Source: Salvator merianae (lineage: Eukaryota; Chordata; Lepidosauria; Squamata; Teiidae). From it: a DNA stretch of 64,000 bases. The position numbers were made by a program, and so were the translations under genes. Shown here in pieces: positions 62,533-64,000 of the stretch (the first letter of the stretch is position 1; each line of letters begins with the position of its first letter). The notes under the pieces are model-generated. The model saw nothing but the letters and a program-made list of their open reading frames with translations. It did not search any database and was not told the DNA's origin. The stretch lies in assembly GCA_003586115.2 (NCBI GenBank), contig QVOM02000021.1:6638119-6702118 (forward strand). Reading direction: 5' to 3'.

Positions 62533-62620
62533 TAAAGCCCTTTCTGCACTGGGACTTATTTCAGATTATATCATGGAATAGAGACCTGCCACCCACATCC
62601 TGGTGCAGACTACAGAAGGC
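62533..62620. mobile_element. Short MITE related to 61540-61669
   Basis: GCCCTTTCTGCACTGGGACT...GATTATATCATGGAATAG at the left and GTGCAGACTACAGAAGGCCC at the right. Confidence 0.6.
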
Positions 62621-62944
62621 CCCATGTTTCCCAGGGAGATTGGACTTCTCATTATCTGCCTGAAGTATGATAGTTTAAGCCATGTCATTTGTGCTTCTAA
62701 TTAACATTTAGGTTTTATTTGGTCTAGAAGCCACTGATTGGTGTTTTTAGCTTTCCATGATACCCGGAAGAGCCTCTTCTGCAGCACCAAAGCTCAAAAG
62801 AGTCTATGTATTTGTGATCTTGCTTTGTCACTGTCTAGACAATGGGAGCCAATAAGTTGATTGTAATGGGGAGACATTCCTCCATCACCACATACAAAAG
62901 ATGGAACTTGATGCTCTGGTATTCCCATTTCATCAGCCAGCCGT

Positions 62945-63070
62945 GACCCTATTATTTATTTTTTATTATTTGCATTTTTATCCCGCCCTATACCCAAAGG
63001 GCTCAGGGCAGGTTACAACATTAAAAACCGATGTAAAATGAACATACTAAAACAATAACACTTATTGTAT
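62945..63070 (-). repeat. L2-like LINE 3' end, reversed
   Basis: TTTATCCCGCCCTATACCCA then AAGGGCTCAGGGCAGGTTAC is the inverse of the L2-like tail seen elsewhere. Confidence 0.65.
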
Positions 63071-64000
63071 ATCCTCAAATATTCTTACAGGTAGTTTGCT
63101 ATGCCCACAGTGCAAGTGCTGTTTCATAAGTACAATGCCAAGGGATGAAAGAATAAGGCAGGGCTTCTGCATCTTAGCTGCATCCACATGCAGTTTAGCA
63201 CCACCTTAGAAGTCATCCACACCTTCTTAGAAGTCATAGATGCCACATGCTAGTCCCCATTAAAGGCCAGCCAATGAACTTCCAAAACACATTTAATGTG
63301 GGTTAGAGGTGGGATGGGAACACTTGCTGCCACTTCTAGAGACCACTTTTGAGCCACTTTTTAAATTGACGTGCTTGCAGTTTTAGACAGTGGCTTCACA
63401 GATAGAAAGGTAGCAGATGGAATTGCTTCATAGACTAATGGTCTTCATGGATTTGTAACAGACCCAGGACTAGTTCAGAGGGGTGAAAGACACCCAAGAG
63501 CTCCAGTTGACTTGCTGCTGTACCACTCTCCATGCTTCACTAGCTGTGTTTCTTTTTTGTGCAACTGTTTGCCATGGAACAAATACATTAGCAATGCTTC
63601 AGAGACAGTAGATGCTTGCAGCATACTTTTGCAAGAGCAGCAGCAGGAGGAGATGGTCCTCTTGGAAGCCTACCCTTGAGTTCTCTGAACTGTGCTTGAA
63701 CCTGTTGCTGATTTTTTTTTAAAGGAAGTGGGAGGTGAAAGGCTGACTTCCACAGAAACAGCCTCCCATTCCACCATACTGGTCCTAATTGCATTGCAAA
63801 GGCAATTGTAATAGCTTTGTTTCAAGGGATAAATGGCACACGGTCAGATGGAGAACTGGACAGGACTCCTGAACTTACATTAACTATGCAGAAAAGGGGA
63901 TTTCAACTGGTATTATTCACATGAGAAACAGCACAAAAATGCCATGCCTCTAGATTCTGTCATTTGCCTTTCTACCATCTCTAGTTGCAGAAATGAATCT
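63071..64000. other. No gene seen
   Basis: Unassigned intergenic sequence to the window end. Confidence 0.5.

Noticed and set aside
46536..64000. Search for ZBED3 or PDE8B exons downstream of AGGF1
   Set aside because: These are the human neighbours, but no BED zinc finger or PDE8B N-terminal motif was visible.

Overview
This is eukaryotic, vertebrate DNA of moderately low GC. It holds one clear protein-coding gene, AGGF1 (angiogenic factor with G-patch and FHA domains 1), lying whole on the + strand. I assembled 14 coding exons by hand (20974-21138, 23810-23912, 24185-24378, 26208-26354, 27563-27751, 34617-34959, 36819-36930, 38214-38265, 38391-38492, 38699-38864, 40285-40367, 40568-40695, 42607-42706, 45290-45490). 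Every intron is GT-AG, all phases join, and the result is a 2,085-nt ORF of 694 residues plus TGA. An N-terminal coiled coil, an OCRE aromatic repeat domain, an acidic linker, an FHA domain and a C-terminal G-patch appear in the family order. Human AGGF1, from memory, is about 714 residues in 14 exons.

The repeats point to a squamate reptile: BovB (RTE) LINEs at two places, CR1 LINEs ending in TTCTTATG-type tails, L2-like LINE tails ending in (TAAA)n, a non-mammalian L1 fragment, a Tc1/mariner end and many short hAT-like MITEs. I cannot name the species.

Layout. 1-20.5 kb is intergenic DNA filled with MITEs, a 5' BovB fragment split by a MITE, CR1 and L2-like fragments, and a striking 57-bp foldback at 18274-18416. 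20.56-21.19 kb is the CpG-rich promoter and first exon of AGGF1, with an upstream ORF in strong Kozak context. 21-45.5 kb is AGGF1, whose introns carry MITEs (introns 1, 3, 12), an L2-like LINE end (intron 4), an antisense CR1 (intron 10) and an antisense BovB (intron 13). 45.5-46.5 kb is the AGGF1 3' UTR with an AATAAA at 46507. 47-64 kb has L2-like and CR1 LINE remains on the - strand, a 53-bp x4 tandem array and further MITEs. A possible - strand terminal exon at about 49.32-49.39 kb and a CpG-richer patch at 50.7-51.65 kb could mark a tail-to-tail neighbour, but I could not identify one.

AGGF1 is the only gene I can support. The other long ORFs run through transposons or are chance ORFs. 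No tRNA, rRNA or CRISPR was found.
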